Shown here: one piece after another, positions 1 to 7,329 of the stretch
Layout of the letters: every line of letters begins with the position of its first letter
Numbering within the stretch: the stretch's first letter is position 1
From: Rhodopseudomonas_A palustris_F
GTDB taxonomy: Bacteria > Pseudomonadota > Alphaproteobacteria > Rhizobiales > Xanthobacteraceae
Direction of reading: 5' to 3'
DNA length: 64,000 bases
Assembly (NCBI RefSeq): GCF_000013745.1
Contig: NC_007925.1
Location: 4,464,001-4,528,000, forward strand
Notes under the pieces: generated by a model
Databases searched by the model: none
Told to the model about the DNA's origin: nothing
What the model saw: only the letters and a program-made list of their open reading frames with translations
Made by a program: the position numbers and the translations under genes

Positions 1-73
1 GTAGCAAGTCGCCGGCGCCGATTAGAACGATCGGCCCGCTGCGCAAATCGAGGAACACCGGCAGAAATCGCAT
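1..73 (-). CDS. cysG: Siroheme synthase / precorrin-2 dehydrogenase, N-terminal fragment
   Basis: Only the first 24 codons lie in the window; the gene continues past base 1. Read on the minus strand from the ATG at 73, the protein starts MRFLPVFLDLRSGP followed by VLIGAGD. This is the typical first strand and Rossmann glycine motif of the NAD-dependent precorrin-2 dehydrogenase domain of CysG. The product would make siroheme, the cofactor of sulfite reductase. That fits its position, divergent from cysD, with about 240 bp of shared upstream DNA that probably holds both promoters. The family call rests on a short stretch only. Confidence 0.7.
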   Translation of the reverse strand, partial: MRFLPVFLDLRSGPIVLIGAGDLL

Positions 74-315
74 ACAGGCTCCGTTGCCCGGAACATCGGG
101 GTTGACTGGAATTATTTTCTATATATGTGTCTTTCACCGGCCGCAAAGAGAAATTTATTTCTTCTCTTCCGCACCGCGACTGTGGAATTTTTTACCCCTA
201 ACCGCAAGGCGCAGGAGATGGTTCTTCTCAACAACGGTCCGCGACGGCAGGAGTTGCCTGCGCGGAAACCGTGGGGTGGAATGTCGAACCGCTCGATCGC
301 AGCCTGGAGACGCCG

Positions 316-1122
316 ATGACCCCCGGTATGGACCATCTCGACGCGCTGGAAGCGCAGAGCATCTACATTTTGCGCGAAGCCTTCGCGCGGCTGAAGAAGC
401 TGGCGCTGTTGTGGTCGCTCGGCAAAGACTCCAACGTGATGATTTGGCTGGCCCGCAAGGCGTTTTTCGGCCGGGTGCCGTTTCCCGCCATGCACGTCGA
501 TACCGGCAAGAAATTCCCTGAAATGTATGCGTTTCGCGACCAGTATTCGAAGGAGTGGGAGCTCGACCTAATCCTGGAATATTGCCCCGGCATCGAAAGC
601 GTCGATCCGACGCTGCCGCCGGCGGCGCGCTCGGCGGCGCGCAAGACCGAGGGGCTCAAGCTCGCACTGGCCAAGCACGGTTTCGACGGCTTGATCGCCG
701 GGATCCGCCGCGACGAAGAGGCCACCCGCGCCAAAGAGCGGGTGTTTTCGCCGCGCGGTACCGAAGGCGGCTGGGACGTCCGCGATCAGCCGCCGGAATT
801 CTGGGACCAGTTCAACGCCTCGCCGCCGCCCGGCTCGCATTTGCGCATCCATCCGATCCTGCATTGGACCGAGGCCGACATCTGGGCCTACACCAAGCGC
901 GAGAACATCCCGATCATTCCGTTGTATCTGTCGCAGAACGGCAAGCGCTATCGCTCGCTGGGCGACGCCGACATCACCAACCCGGTGCAGTCGAGCGCCT
1001 CCAACATCGACGAAATCCTCATCGAACTCGACGGCACCAAGGTGCCGGAGCGCGCCGGCCGCGCGCTGGACCATGAAACCGAGGACGCCTTCGAGCGGCT
1101 TCGCGTCGCCGGCTATCTGTGA
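316..1122 (+). CDS. cysD: Sulfate adenylyltransferase small subunit (CysD)
   Basis: Catalytic subunit of ATP sulfurylase, which makes adenosine 5'-phosphosulfate (APS) from sulfate and ATP in the cytoplasm. The 268-residue protein has the PP-loop near its N-terminus (LWSLGKDSNVM, the CysD variant of SGGKDS), the conserved DTGKKFPEM segment, and the C-terminal LGDADITNPVQSSA region. The open frame extends upstream to 271, but the ATG at 316 is preferred. It has GGAG at 306-309, six bases upstream, and the conserved homology (DHLDALEAQSIYILREAF) starts just after it. The stop overlaps the next gene, so the two subunits are probably translationally coupled. Confidence 0.95.
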   Translation: MTPGMDHLDALEAQSIYILREAFARLKKLALLWSLGKDSNVMIWLARKAFFGRVPFPAMHVDTGKKFPEMYAFRDQYSKEWELDLILEYCPGIESVDPTLPPAARSAARKTEGLKLALAKHGFDGLIAGIRRDEEATRAKERVFSPRGTEGGWDVRDQPPEFWDQFNASPPPGSHLRIHPILHWTEADIWAYTKRENIPIIPLYLSQNGKRYRSLGDADITNPVQSSASNIDEILIELDGTKVPERAGRALDHETEDAFERLRVAGYL

Positions 1123-3053
1123 GCAGCATCGCCATGAACCTCGTCGTCCCCGCCCCGCAGCCGTCGCTCGCCACGCCGAACGGCACCACCCGCCCGCAAG
1201 TCCGCATCGTCATCGTCGGCCATGTCGACCACGGCAAATCCACCCTGGTCGGACGGCTGCTGCATGAGACCGGCTCGCTGCCCGACGGCAAACTTGAAAT
1301 GCTGAAGGAAGTCAGCGCCCGGCGCGGCATGCCGTTCGAATGGTCGTTCCTGCTCGACGCGCTGCAGACCGAGCGCGACCAGGGCATCACCATCGACACC
1401 ACGCAGATCTCGTTCCGCACCCACTCCCGCGACGTGGTGCTGATCGACGCCCCCGGCCACGCCGAATTCCTGCGCAACATGATCACCGGTGCCTCGCAGG
1501 CCGACGGCGCGGTGCTGATCATCGACGCGCTGGAAGGCGTACGCGACCAGACCAGGCGGCACGGCTATCTGTTGCATTTGCTCGGCATCAAACAGGTCGC
1601 GATCGTGGTCAACAAGATGGACCGCGTCGAATTCAGCGAAGCCCGCTTCACCGAGATCAGCGATGAAATCTCCGCGCATCTGATCGAACTCGGCGTCACG
1701 CCGACCGCGGTGATCCCGATTTCCGCGCGCGACGGCGACGGCGTCGCCGAACGCACGCCCAACATCGTCTGGTACAACGGCCCGACCGTGGTCGAAGCGC
1801 TCGACGCGCTGACGCCGGCGCGGCCGCTCGACGAAATGCCGCTGCGGCTGCCGGTGCAGGCAATCTACAAATTCGACGACCGCCGCATCGTCGCCGGCCG
1901 CATCGAATCCGGGCATCTGCAGGCCGGCGACGAGATCGTGATCATGCCGGCCGGCAAGATCGCTAAGATCAAGACCGTCGAAGGCTGGCCGGCGACGCCG
2001 CTGAGTGGCCCGCAAGGCGCCGGGCGTTCGGTCGGCATCACGCTCGACCGTGAATTGTTCATCGAGCGCGGCGACGTCATCGCCCATACCGAGTCCGCAC
2101 CGCGCGACACCAGGCGGATTCACGCCCGGATCTTCTGGCTGCACCATCAGCCGCTGAGCGTCGGCGCCAACATCCTGGTCCGGCTCGGCACCCGGGAAAC
2201 CCGCGCCAACGTCGTCGCCATCGAGAAGGCGGTCGATCCCGGCGAACTCGCCGGCGTCCCGGCCAAATCGATCGCGCACAATCACGTCGGAGAAATCAAC
2301 CTTTCGCTGCTGCACCCCGTCGCGGCCGACCCCTACCTCGACAATCCGCGCACCGGACGGCTGGTGATCGAGGTCAACGGCCGGATCGCCGGCGGTGGGT
2401 TGGTGCTCGACGTCGATACCGGCCGTCGCGCCGCGGTCGATATCGTGCCGGTGGAATCCGCGCTGCGGCCGGAGGAACGCTCGGCGCGCTATCGCCACAA
2501 CGGCGCGGTGCTGTGGTTCACCGGTCTGCCCGGGGCGGGAAAATCCACCTTGGCGGTGGCGCTGGAGCGCCGGCTGTTCAACCGCGGCGGCTCGCCGATC
2601 CTGCTCGACGGCGACACCTTGCGCGCTGGGCTGAACGGCGATCTTGGATTCTCCGCCAAGGACCGCTCGGAGAACATCCGCCGGCTGGCGGAAGTCGCCA
2701 CCCACCTCGCGCGCAACGGCCACATCGCCATCGTCGCGGCGGTGTCGCCGTCGATCGAGGACCGCGCCGCGGCGCGACGGATCGCAGATGCCTTGTTCCG
2801 CGAGATCTATGTCGCGACGCCGGCCGAAATCTGCGAGAGCCGCGATCCCAAGGGGCACTACGCCAAGGCCCGCGCCGGCACGCTGAAAGGCTTCACCGGG
2901 ATCGGCAATGACTATCAGCCGCCCGCCGAAAGCGAATTGACGATCGACACCGCCACCCGCCCGGTCGCCGAGGCGATCGACGAGATCGAACTGATGCTGG
3001 CGAAATCCGGCGTGCTGATCGAAGAACTCGTCGACCTCGCCGCCAACATCTAA
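1119..3053 (+). CDS. cysNC: Bifunctional sulfate adenylyltransferase large subunit / adenylylsulfate kinase (CysN-CysC)
   Basis: Fusion of the regulatory GTPase subunit of ATP sulfurylase (about residues 25-440) with APS kinase (about 450-640). The GTPase shows GHVDHGKST, DAPGHAEF and NKMD. The kinase shows a second P-loop (FTGLPGAGKST), the LDGDTLRAGLNGDLGF segment and KGHYAKARAG. With CysD it converts sulfate to APS and then PAPS. The GTG at 1119 overlaps the cysD stop; an ATG at 1134 (MNLVVPAPQ) is an equally possible start. No obvious Shine-Dalgarno sequence precedes either, which fits coupling to cysD. The 644-residue length is normal for rhizobial NodQ/CysNC fusions. Confidence 0.95.
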   Translation: MSSIAMNLVVPAPQPSLATPNGTTRPQVRIVIVGHVDHGKSTLVGRLLHETGSLPDGKLEMLKEVSARRGMPFEWSFLLDALQTERDQGITIDTTQISFRTHSRDVVLIDAPGHAEFLRNMITGASQADGAVLIIDALEGVRDQTRRHGYLLHLLGIKQVAIVVNKMDRVEFSEARFTEISDEISAHLIELGVTPTAVIPISARDGDGVAERTPNIVWYNGPTVVEALDALTPARPLDEMPLRLPVQAIYKFDDRRIVAGRIESGHLQAGDEIVIMPAGKIAKIKTVEGWPATPLSGPQGAGRSVGITLDRELFIERGDVIAHTESAPRDTRRIHARIFWLHHQPLSVGANILVRLGTRETRANVVAIEKAVDPGELAGVPAKSIAHNHVGEINLSLLHPVAADPYLDNPRTGRLVIEVNGRIAGGGLVLDVDTGRRAAVDIVPVESALRPEERSARYRHNGAVLWFTGLPGAGKSTLAVALERRLFNRGGSPILLDGDTLRAGLNGDLGFSAKDRSENIRRLAEVATHLARNGHIAIVAAVSPSIEDRAAARRIADALFREIYVATPAEICESRDPKGHYAKARAGTLKGFTGIGNDYQPPAESELTIDTATRPVAEAIDEIELMLAKSGVLIEELVDLAANI

Positions 3054-3087
3054 CCCGCCCGCGACTTCCGCAGCGACAGGAGTTCTT

Positions 3088-4095
3088 GTGAACCGTCTTG
3101 CCCTCGCCTTCATCGCCGGTCTCGGCGCCCTCACCGCGGTGTCCGCGGCGTGGGCGCAGACGCCGGCCACGCTGCTCAACGTCTCCTACGACATTTCGCG
3201 CGAGCTCTATGTCGAGATCAACGCCGCCTTCACCAAGCAATGGAAGGCCAAGACCGGCCAGGACGTCACCATCAACCAGTCGCACAACGGCTCGTCGCGG
3301 CAGGCCCGCTCGATCCTCGAAGGGCTCGAGGCCGACGTCGTGACCTTCAACCAGGTCACCGACGTGCAGGTGCTGTACGACAAGGGCAAGCTGATCCCGG
3401 CGGACTGGGCCAAGCGGCTGCCGAACAATTCCTCGCCGTATTACTCGCTGCCGGCATTCCTGGTGCGCGCCGGAAATCCCAAGGCCATCAAGGATTGGGA
3501 CGATCTGGTGAAGCCCGGCGTGCAGGTGATCTTCCCCAACCCGAAGACCTCGGGCAATGCCCGCTACACCTATCTCGCCGCCTATGCCTTCGCGAAGCAC
3601 AAGTACGGCAACGAGGCCGAGGCTGATGCCTTCATCAAGAAGCTGTTCGGCAACGTGCCGGTGTTCGACACCGGCGGTCGCGCCGCCACCACCACCTTCA
3701 TCGAGCGGCAGACCGGCGACGTGCTGATTTCCTTCGAAGCCGAGACCAGCGCGATCCGCGACATCGCCGGCAAGGACAAGTACCAAGTGGTGGTGCCGCC
3801 GACCAGCCTCTTGGCGGAATTCCCGGTCAGCGTGGTCGACAAATACGCCGACAAGCACGGCACCAGGCCGCTCGCCACCGCCTATCTGGAATATCTTTAC
3901 TCGCCGGAGGGACAGACCATTTTGGCCAAGGCCTATAACCGGGTGAACGACAAGGCCGTGGCGGAGCAATTCAAGGACAAGTTCCCCGAGGTCAAGCTGT
4001 ACCGGGTCGAGGACGAATTCGGCGGCTGGGACAAGCTCACCGCCGATCACCTCGCCTCCGGCGCCAAGCTCGATCAATTGTTCGGCGGACGCTAG
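3088..4095 (+). CDS. sbp: Periplasmic sulfate-binding protein
   Basis: Substrate-binding protein of the sulfate/thiosulfate ABC importer, 335 residues. A signal peptide is clear (about residues 1-23, ending AWA-QT). The mature part has family hallmarks: LLNVSYDISRELY at the start, the INQSHNGSSRQARSI segment that contacts sulfate, and FPNPKTSGNARY. It starts with GTG at 3088 behind AGGAG. It lies 34 bp after cysNC and is probably co-transcribed with it, so that uptake and activation are linked. The next gene, cysT, is separated by about 346 bp of repeat-containing DNA. Confidence 0.93.
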   Translation: MNRLALAFIAGLGALTAVSAAWAQTPATLLNVSYDISRELYVEINAAFTKQWKAKTGQDVTINQSHNGSSRQARSILEGLEADVVTFNQVTDVQVLYDKGKLIPADWAKRLPNNSSPYYSLPAFLVRAGNPKAIKDWDDLVKPGVQVIFPNPKTSGNARYTYLAAYAFAKHKYGNEAEADAFIKKLFGNVPVFDTGGRAATTTFIERQTGDVLISFEAETSAIRDIAGKDKYQVVVPPTSLLAEFPVSVVDKYADKHGTRPLATAYLEYLYSPEGQTILAKAYNRVNDKAVAEQFKDKFPEVKLYRVEDEFGGWDKLTADHLASGAKLDQLFGGR

Positions 4096-4131
4096 ATAGT
4101 CGTCGATCCGGCTCGACAGATGCCGCCTTCA

Positions 4132-4288
4132 CCTCTCCCCGCTTGCGGGGAGAGGTCGACCCGGCGGAGCGTAAGCGAAGCCGGGTCGGGTGAGGGGGCG
4201 CCTCGGCAGAACGCGGCGCCCCCTCACCCGGCGCGCCAAGCTTCGCTTGTCACGCCACCCTCTCCCCGCAAGCGGGGCGAGGGTGCAA
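4132..4288. repeat. Compound palindromic (REP-like) element between sbp and cysT
   Basis: The segment is a nest of inverted repeats. A hairpin CCTCTCCCCGC/GCGGGGAGAGG stands at the left, then GACCCGG/CCGGGTC, then GGGTGAGGGGGCGCC paired with GGCGCCCCCTCACCC. It closes with a second CCTCTCCCCGC-AGCGGGG copy at 4259-4285. No protein-coding signal is seen. Such extragenic palindromes are common in Bradyrhizobium and Rhodopseudomonas genomes and may stabilise or attenuate the operon mRNA. Confidence 0.8.
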
Positions 4289-4303
4289 TTCACGACTTCT
4301 CTG

Positions 4304-4388
4304 CGTCATTGCGAGCGAAGCGAAGCAATCCTGAGCGCCGTGCGCTCAGCCCCTGGATTGCTTCGTCGCTTCGCTCCTCGCAATGACG
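4304..4388. repeat. 85-bp palindromic repeat (CGTCATTGCGAGCGAAG family)
   Basis: A near-perfect long inverted repeat. The left arm starts CGTCATTGCGAGCGAAGCG and the right arm ends CGCTTCGCTCCTCGCAATGACG, with GGATTGCTTCG/CGAAGCAATCC inside. As RNA it would form one long hairpin just upstream of cysT. This is a widespread dispersed extragenic element in alphaproteobacteria. Open frames running through it are artefacts. Confidence 0.85.
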
Positions 4389-4441
4389 TGGAAAATCTTG
4401 CGACTATCCACCTACTCATCGTTCTTAGGATCGGCCTCCCC

Positions 4442-5269
4442 TTGCCACGCAGCGTCATTCCAGGTTTCGGCTTAGCGTTCGGCATCACCGTGCTGTATCT
4501 CGGCGCGATCGTGCTGCTGCCGTTGTGCGCGCTGATCCTGAAGGCTTCCGACATCGGTGGCGCGCAATTGTGGACCATCCTGTCGTCGCCGCGCACGCTG
4601 TCGTCGATCCGGGTGACCCTCACGATGGCGCTGGCGGCGACCGCCTTCAACGCGGTCTATGGGTTGCTGCTGGCCTGGGTGCTGGCGCGCTATCAGTTTC
4701 CCGGCAAGCGGCTGCTCGACGCGCTGGTCGATATTCCCTTCGCGCTGCCGACCGCGGTGGCCGGCCTCGCTCTCACCGCGCTGTTCTCCAAGAACGGCTG
4801 GTTCGGCGGCCCGCTCGACGCGCTCGGCCTGCAGGTGGTCTATACCCCGCTCGGCATCGCGATCGCGATGGCGTTCGTCAGCGTGCCGTTCGTGGTGCGC
4901 ACGCTGCAGCCGGTGATCGAGGATCTCGGCAGCGACGTCGAGGAGGCCAGCCGCTCGCTCGGTGCCAGCGATCTGCAGATCCTCACCAAAATCATCTTCC
5001 CGTCGATCTTTCCGGCGCTGCTCGCCGGCTGTTCGCTGGCGTTCGCGCGCAGCCTCGGCGAATTCGGCGCGGTGATCTTCATCGCCGGCAATCAGCCGAT
5101 GAAGACCGAGATCGTGGCGCTTTTGACCTTCATCCGGCTCGAGGAATACGACTACCAGGCGGCCGCGGCGATCGCCACGGTGATGCTGGTGATGGCCTTT
5201 GTGATGCTGATCGTCACCAACGCGGTGCAGGCCTGGAACCTGCGCTATCTCGGCCGCGGAGGGATGTGA
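4442..5269 (+). CDS. cysT: Sulfate ABC transporter permease CysT (CysU)
   Basis: Inner-membrane permease of the sulfate/thiosulfate importer. It has six predicted hydrophobic segments, with the binding-protein-dependent transport signature (EEASRSLGASDLQILTKI) forming the coupling helix towards the ATPase. The open frame reaches back through the repeat element to 4190, but homology starts at PRSVIPGFGLAFGI. The TTG at 4442, with TTAGGA at 4425-4430, is the most sensible start, giving 275 residues. The exact start is uncertain. The stop TGA overlaps the cysW ATG. Confidence 0.9.
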   Translation: MPRSVIPGFGLAFGITVLYLGAIVLLPLCALILKASDIGGAQLWTILSSPRTLSSIRVTLTMALAATAFNAVYGLLLAWVLARYQFPGKRLLDALVDIPFALPTAVAGLALTALFSKNGWFGGPLDALGLQVVYTPLGIAIAMAFVSVPFVVRTLQPVIEDLGSDVEEASRSLGASDLQILTKIIFPSIFPALLAGCSLAFARSLGEFGAVIFIAGNQPMKTEIVALLTFIRLEEYDYQAAAAIATVMLVMAFVMLIVTNAVQAWNLRYLGRGGM

Positions 5270-6141
5270 TGACAAAACAGCCGCAGCCTCCGATCAGAAA
5301 GACCGACTGGATGGTGACGCCGGTCGGCGCCGGCCCGGTCGCCCGCCGCGTCGTCTTAAGCATCGTCGGCGTCACCACGGCGCTGTTCCTGCTGGCGCCG
5401 CTGGCGCTGATCGTCGCTTCGGCGTTCTCGCAAGGCGCCGGCGTGTTCTTCCGCAGCCTCGGCGATCCGGGAACGCTGCACGCCATCAAGCTGACGCTGA
5501 TCACCGCGGCGATCGCGGTGCCGATGAACATCCTGTTCGGCCTCGCCGCGGCCTGGACCGTGACCAAATTCGTCTTCCCCGGCCGCACCTTGCTGATCGC
5601 GCTGATCGAACTGCCGTATTCGATTTCGCCGATCGTCGCCGGCGTGGCGTTCCTTTTCGTCTACGGCTCGCAGGGGCTGTTCGGGCCACTCCTGGAGCAG
5701 CTCGGCCTCAAGGTGATGTTCGCGCTGCCGGCGATCGTGCTCGCCAGCATGTTCGTCACCGCGCCGTTCGTGGCGCGCGAGCTGATCCCGTTGATGCAGG
5801 TGCAGGGCACCGACGAGGAGGAAGCCGCGGTGACGCTCGGCGCCTCCGGCTTTGCGACTTTCGTCCGGGTGACGCTGCCGAATATCCGCTGGGCGGTGCT
5901 GTACGGCGCCATCCTCTGCAACGCGCGGGTGATGGGCGAATTCGGCGCGGTGTCGGTGGTGTCGGGCAATATCCGCGGCCAGACCACCACGCTGCCGCTG
6001 CAGATCGAACTTTTGTACCAAGACTACAACGTCGCCGGCGCCTTCGCCGCAGCCACTGTGCTCACCGCGGTGGCGCTGTTGACCATCGTCATCAAGGCGG
6101 GGCTGGAGCGGCTGGCCCGGGTCGAACAGGTCCAGCCCTGA
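5269..6141 (+). CDS. cysW: Sulfate ABC transporter permease CysW
   Basis: Second membrane subunit of the sulfate importer, 290 residues, starting at the ATG that overlaps the cysT stop (TGATG). It has hydrophobic segments throughout and the EEEAAVTLGASGFATFVRVTLP coupling-helix region. The ATPase gene cysA would be expected next, as in most sbp-cysTWA operons. Instead the operon ends here and the next gene is on the opposite strand. Small GC-rich inverted repeats (GACGC-GAA-GCGTC at 6191-6203) follow and may act as the transcript end, although there is no T-tract. Confidence 0.93.
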   Translation: MTKQPQPPIRKTDWMVTPVGAGPVARRVVLSIVGVTTALFLLAPLALIVASAFSQGAGVFFRSLGDPGTLHAIKLTLITAAIAVPMNILFGLAAAWTVTKFVFPGRTLLIALIELPYSISPIVAGVAFLFVYGSQGLFGPLLEQLGLKVMFALPAIVLASMFVTAPFVARELIPLMQVQGTDEEEAAVTLGASGFATFVRVTLPNIRWAVLYGAILCNARVMGEFGAVSVVSGNIRGQTTTLPLQIELLYQDYNVAGAFAAATVLTAVALLTIVIKAGLERLARVEQVQP

Positions 6142-6237
6142 AACCACCCGGGCGGCCTCGGCCGCTTCGCGCAGCGAAAGGTGACCCGCCGACGCGAAGC
6201 GTCGCAGTCGGGGCAAGTGCGCAACGAAACGGTGAAG

Positions 6238-6723
6238 CTACGCGACGCTCACTGGGGGCTTGTCGTCGACCGTTTGCTTGTCGTCGTAGGCCGCTCGCTC
6301 GGCAGCTGAAACCTTTCCATCTTCATTGGTGTCGGCGCTGTCGTAGACCGTGTTGCTCGATTTTGAGCCGCCGCCGCTCGGAACTGAACCGGAGCCGGAT
6401 GCGCTACCGCTGTCGGTAGCGCCGGGACTGGCCTCTGTGGTCGCGTCAATCACGGGCGACATTTCCGCATTCTCGGCGGTGCTGGATGCTTGTTGGTCCA
6501 GCAACAAGCCCATCATATCGCTGCTCAGCTGGCCGGCAGAACCGGATCCAGACGTTGACGTGCTTGTCGACGTGGTTGTCGACACAGCCTCGATCGCTGG
6601 GGCTGCATCTGCGCCTGTCTCGTCGGTCGTGGCTGACGCCGTGCTGCTTGCGGTGTTGACCGCATTGAGCGCGCCATAAGCCTCGGCGACGTTCGTTCCG
6701 GAAGTGATACCCGAGACTGACAT
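6238..6723 (-). CDS. Low-complexity Ser/Thr/Ala-rich protein with one EF-hand-like loop
   Basis: 161 residues, unrecognised as a whole. Most of it is a low-complexity run of S, T, A and G. Near the C-terminus it contains DTNEDGKVSAAE, which fits the 12-residue EF-hand calcium loop (D-x-N-x-D-G-x-V-S-x-x-E). No signal peptide is visible; the N-terminus is MSVSGITSGTNV. A good ribosome site (AGAGGAG) precedes the ATG, which supports a real gene. Secretion without a cleaved signal is possible but unproven. Confidence 0.65.
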   Translation of the reverse strand: MSVSGITSGTNVAEAYGALNAVNTASSTASATTDETGADAAPAIEAVSTTTSTSTSTSGSGSAGQLSSDMMGLLLDQQASSTAENAEMSPVIDATTEASPGATDSGSASGSGSVPSGGGSKSSNTVYDSADTNEDGKVSAAERAAYDDKQTVDDKPPVSVA

Positions 6724-7329
6724 TTCGTTCTCCTCTGCACTATTTCGATCGTCAGGCGTGATCGCCGAAGATAATCATGCCGGGATCGGCGCAAGTCGTT
6801 TGCCGGCCGTCATCCCGGAAATCGAACACCCTCGGTCGCCGAAGGTTAGAAACAGATAGCTTAAGAGAAACTCACGCAGCGGCAGGCTTTTGATGTCTGA
6901 ATGTTGCTCTCCGCGCGGCACTAATCGCAATGGTGATGCCGCGACAACGTCTGCGATGCTGCGTCGCCAATCTGGTGCCGCCGCGCAGCTTCGCTGTTGA
7001 GCGACTTGCTGGCCGTGACGTCGGCGCTTCGGGGCTGCAGAGTCCAGCGGGATGCCGCCGCATTCCAATGGGCCGGTGCGACGGCGCGATGCTGTATTGC
7101 AAGGGCCGCACCCCCCTGCGGGCCGCAACGTTTGGCATATCGCCTGGTTTCGGCACGACTTGGCAAAGAGTGTCGCCGCCGGCGGCCACCGCGAAGGTTG
7201 ATGCCCGGGGGTCTTCTCAACCGGCCGGCTTTGGCGCTAAAAGGCGGCCTAAGCGCCGCTAGGGAGGCGGCGCGCTCGCCCGTTGACCCTGTAAACGGCG
7301 GTTTGTGCCGTTTCTTGCTGGAAAATCAA
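6724..7329. other. Long intergenic region before glcB, with a hairpin at its end
   Basis: About 600 bp without a convincing gene. The short frames here have no ribosome sites and no family resemblance. Near the downstream end, an inverted repeat AAACGGC-N7-GCCGTTT (7293-7313) lies 17 bases ahead of the malate synthase ATG. It could fold in the leader or serve as an operator. Confidence 0.5.

Noticed and set aside
6930..7262. Small frames in the long gap before glcB on both strands
   Set aside because: No ribosome sites, overlapping in several frames, Arg/Ala-rich composition typical of non-coding high-GC DNA.
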